From: a bacterium
GTDB lineage: Bacteria; Oederibacteriota; Muellerivitia; Muellerivitales; Muellerivitaceae
NCBI GenBank assembly: GCA_025980505.1
Contig: JAICXI010000160.1
Location: 1 to 5,378, forward strand
DNA length: 5,378 bases
Reading direction: 5' to 3'
Numbering within the stretch: the stretch's first letter is position 1; every line of letters begins with the position of its first letter. Below the pieces are notes generated by a model. It was not told the DNA's origin and made no database searches. It was given only the letters and a program-made list of their open reading frames with translations. The translations under genes were made by a program, and so were the position numbers. Positions 4,543 through 5,378 of this stretch are shown one piece after another.

Positions 4543-5378
4543 TCATGATAAAGACCGTATTTTTTGTCGCGTCGCCTTGGCTTTCCCCGGCTCGCCCCAG
4601 GCTTCCTGGGCCGCTTCCAATTTGGACAAGAATTCCACGGCCCGCTTTTTATCGCCTTGCAGGTAAAAAGCCACCGCCAGGTTGTTCAAGGCCTGCTCAT
4701 GGTAAGGCGCGATTTCCAGGGCCCGCCGTCCCGCTTGGACGGCCGGGCCCCATTCCTTCATTTTTCCGTAAAGCATGCAGAGTGTGGCATAGGCATCCGC
4801 GTCGTCGGGAAAAAACCGCGTCTCCTGTTCCAACATCCGGGCGGCTCCCTCCCATTCTCCCAGCCCGTCCAGGGCCAGGGCTTCTTCCTTCAACGGCCGC
4901 GGATCAAGATAATGGAAGAAGGGGACTTCCGGGTCGAAGCCCAGCAGGGCCAGGGCTTCCCCGAATTGCCGGCTGTCCACCCGGTCCATGGCGGCGTGGA
5001 GACGGGCGTTTTGCGCCGTCGTCAATGCCGCCCAGCCGCAAGTGAAGGCCAAAAAAACGCCGAAGGACGCTTGGAGGATTCCGGAAAGGAGGCCGGCCCG
5101 GCCCTCTCCGGGGGCTTCGTCCCAATGGGGATTGAAAAGCAGCGCAAGGGCGCAAGCGGTGGGAACGATGGAAAGCGGGAAATTAAAAAACGAATCAATG
5201 CCGATGCCCGCCAGGACCGCCAGTTCGGCTTGCGGGAGGGTAAAAGCCGTTTTCCGGGCGGCCGCCCCCAGCCTGCGGCGGAGGAGCCCTCCCCGGAAGA
5301 GTGCCCCCCCCAGGGCCCCCGCCCGCCCCCGAGCGCAGAACAGTTCCCGGTGCACCACCGGCGCGGGGGGGGGCGGGC
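4543..5378 (-). CDS. O-antigen ligase/Wzy-like membrane protein with C-terminal TPRs, 5'-truncated by window
   Basis: The C-terminal part of a larger protein; the frame is open to the right edge and the true start lies outside. Counting from the GTG at 5358, two membrane segments are visible at about residues 45-76 and 88-113. The first carries GIGIDSFFNFPLSIVP, which resembles the last helices of the O-antigen ligase/Wzy polymerase superfamily (a Phe/Tyr-Pro-Leu motif after a small-residue helix). The last 150 residues are soluble and built of about three TPR-like helix pairs (about 153-185, 186-219, 220-251), including LNNLAVAFYLQGDKKRAVE. Such ligase-TPR fusions act at the inner membrane on lipid-linked glycans in surface polysaccharide assembly or protein O-glycosylation; the substrate cannot be told here. 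The part near the edge (residues 1-35) is Gly/Arg-rich, lies among G runs of 8 and 9, and fits the family less well, so a frame error there is possible. Confidence 0.7.
   Translation of the reverse strand, partial: PPPPAPVVHRELFCARGRAGALGGALFRGGLLRRRLGAAARKTAFTLPQAELAVLAGIGIDSFFNFPLSIVPTACALALLFNPHWDEAPGEGRAGLLSGILQASFGVFLAFTCGWAALTTAQNARLHAAMDRVDSRQFGEALALLGFDPEVPFFHYLDPRPLKEEALALDGLGEWEGAARMLEQETRFFPDDADAYATLCMLYGKMKEWGPAVQAGRRALEIAPYHEQALNNLAVAFYLQGDKKRAVEFLSKLEAAQEAWGEPGKAKATRQKIRSLS

Noticed and set aside
4545..5045. A 166-codon plus-strand frame opposite the polysaccharide gene
   Set aside because: The Pro/Arg-rich translation is typical of an antisense frame; the TPR pattern on the minus strand is clear.
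1..5378. tRNA, rRNA or CRISPR array
   Set aside because: I found no cloverleaf-like arrangement, no rRNA stretch and no regularly spaced repeats; the only repeat pair is 119-147/960-988.

Overview
All supportable genes lie on the minus strand, so transcription runs from the right edge to the left: the 3' part of an O-antigen-ligase-like membrane protein with TPRs (partial), a full-length bifunctional (p)ppGpp synthetase/hydrolase of the Rel/SpoT type, a small lipoprotein with a PrcB-like domain, a small PH-like hypothetical protein, and a VapBC-type toxin-antitoxin pair. About 170 bases beyond the toxin gene contain no recognised gene.

The organism is most likely an uncultured Gram-negative (diderm) bacterium. 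The evidence is an O-antigen ligase/polymerase-like protein, a lipoprotein with a Pro/Thr linker, and a single long Rel whose motifs are of the bifunctional kind rather than the E. coli RelA kind. The right half is GC-rich with strong G/C third-position bias; parts of the left 2.1 kb are clearly AT-richer. I cannot name the phylum from this window.

Layout: 1-205, no confident gene, but three consecutive inverted repeats (3-26, 26-60, 66-80). 206-622 and 612-842, PIN toxin and RHH-like antitoxin with an 11-nt overlap. 843-1022, antitoxin control region with a palindrome, overlapping a start-less open frame. 1023-1283, PH-like small protein. 1284-1400, nothing recognised. 1401-1889, lipoprotein. 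1890-2121, AT-rich intergenic stretch with a likely promoter and one hairpin. 2122-4326, rel. 4327-4542, rel leader and promoter. 4543-right edge, Wzy/O-antigen ligase-like C-terminus plus TPRs.

The right half is housekeeping and envelope functions: stringent response and surface polysaccharide. The left part has the look of an accessory segment: a toxin-antitoxin pair, small orphan genes, gene remnants and a diverged direct repeat (119-147 and 960-988) on either side of the toxin-antitoxin pair. I see no convincing new multi-gene system. The items most worth a second look are the repeat pair and the possible structured RNA or element end at the left edge.
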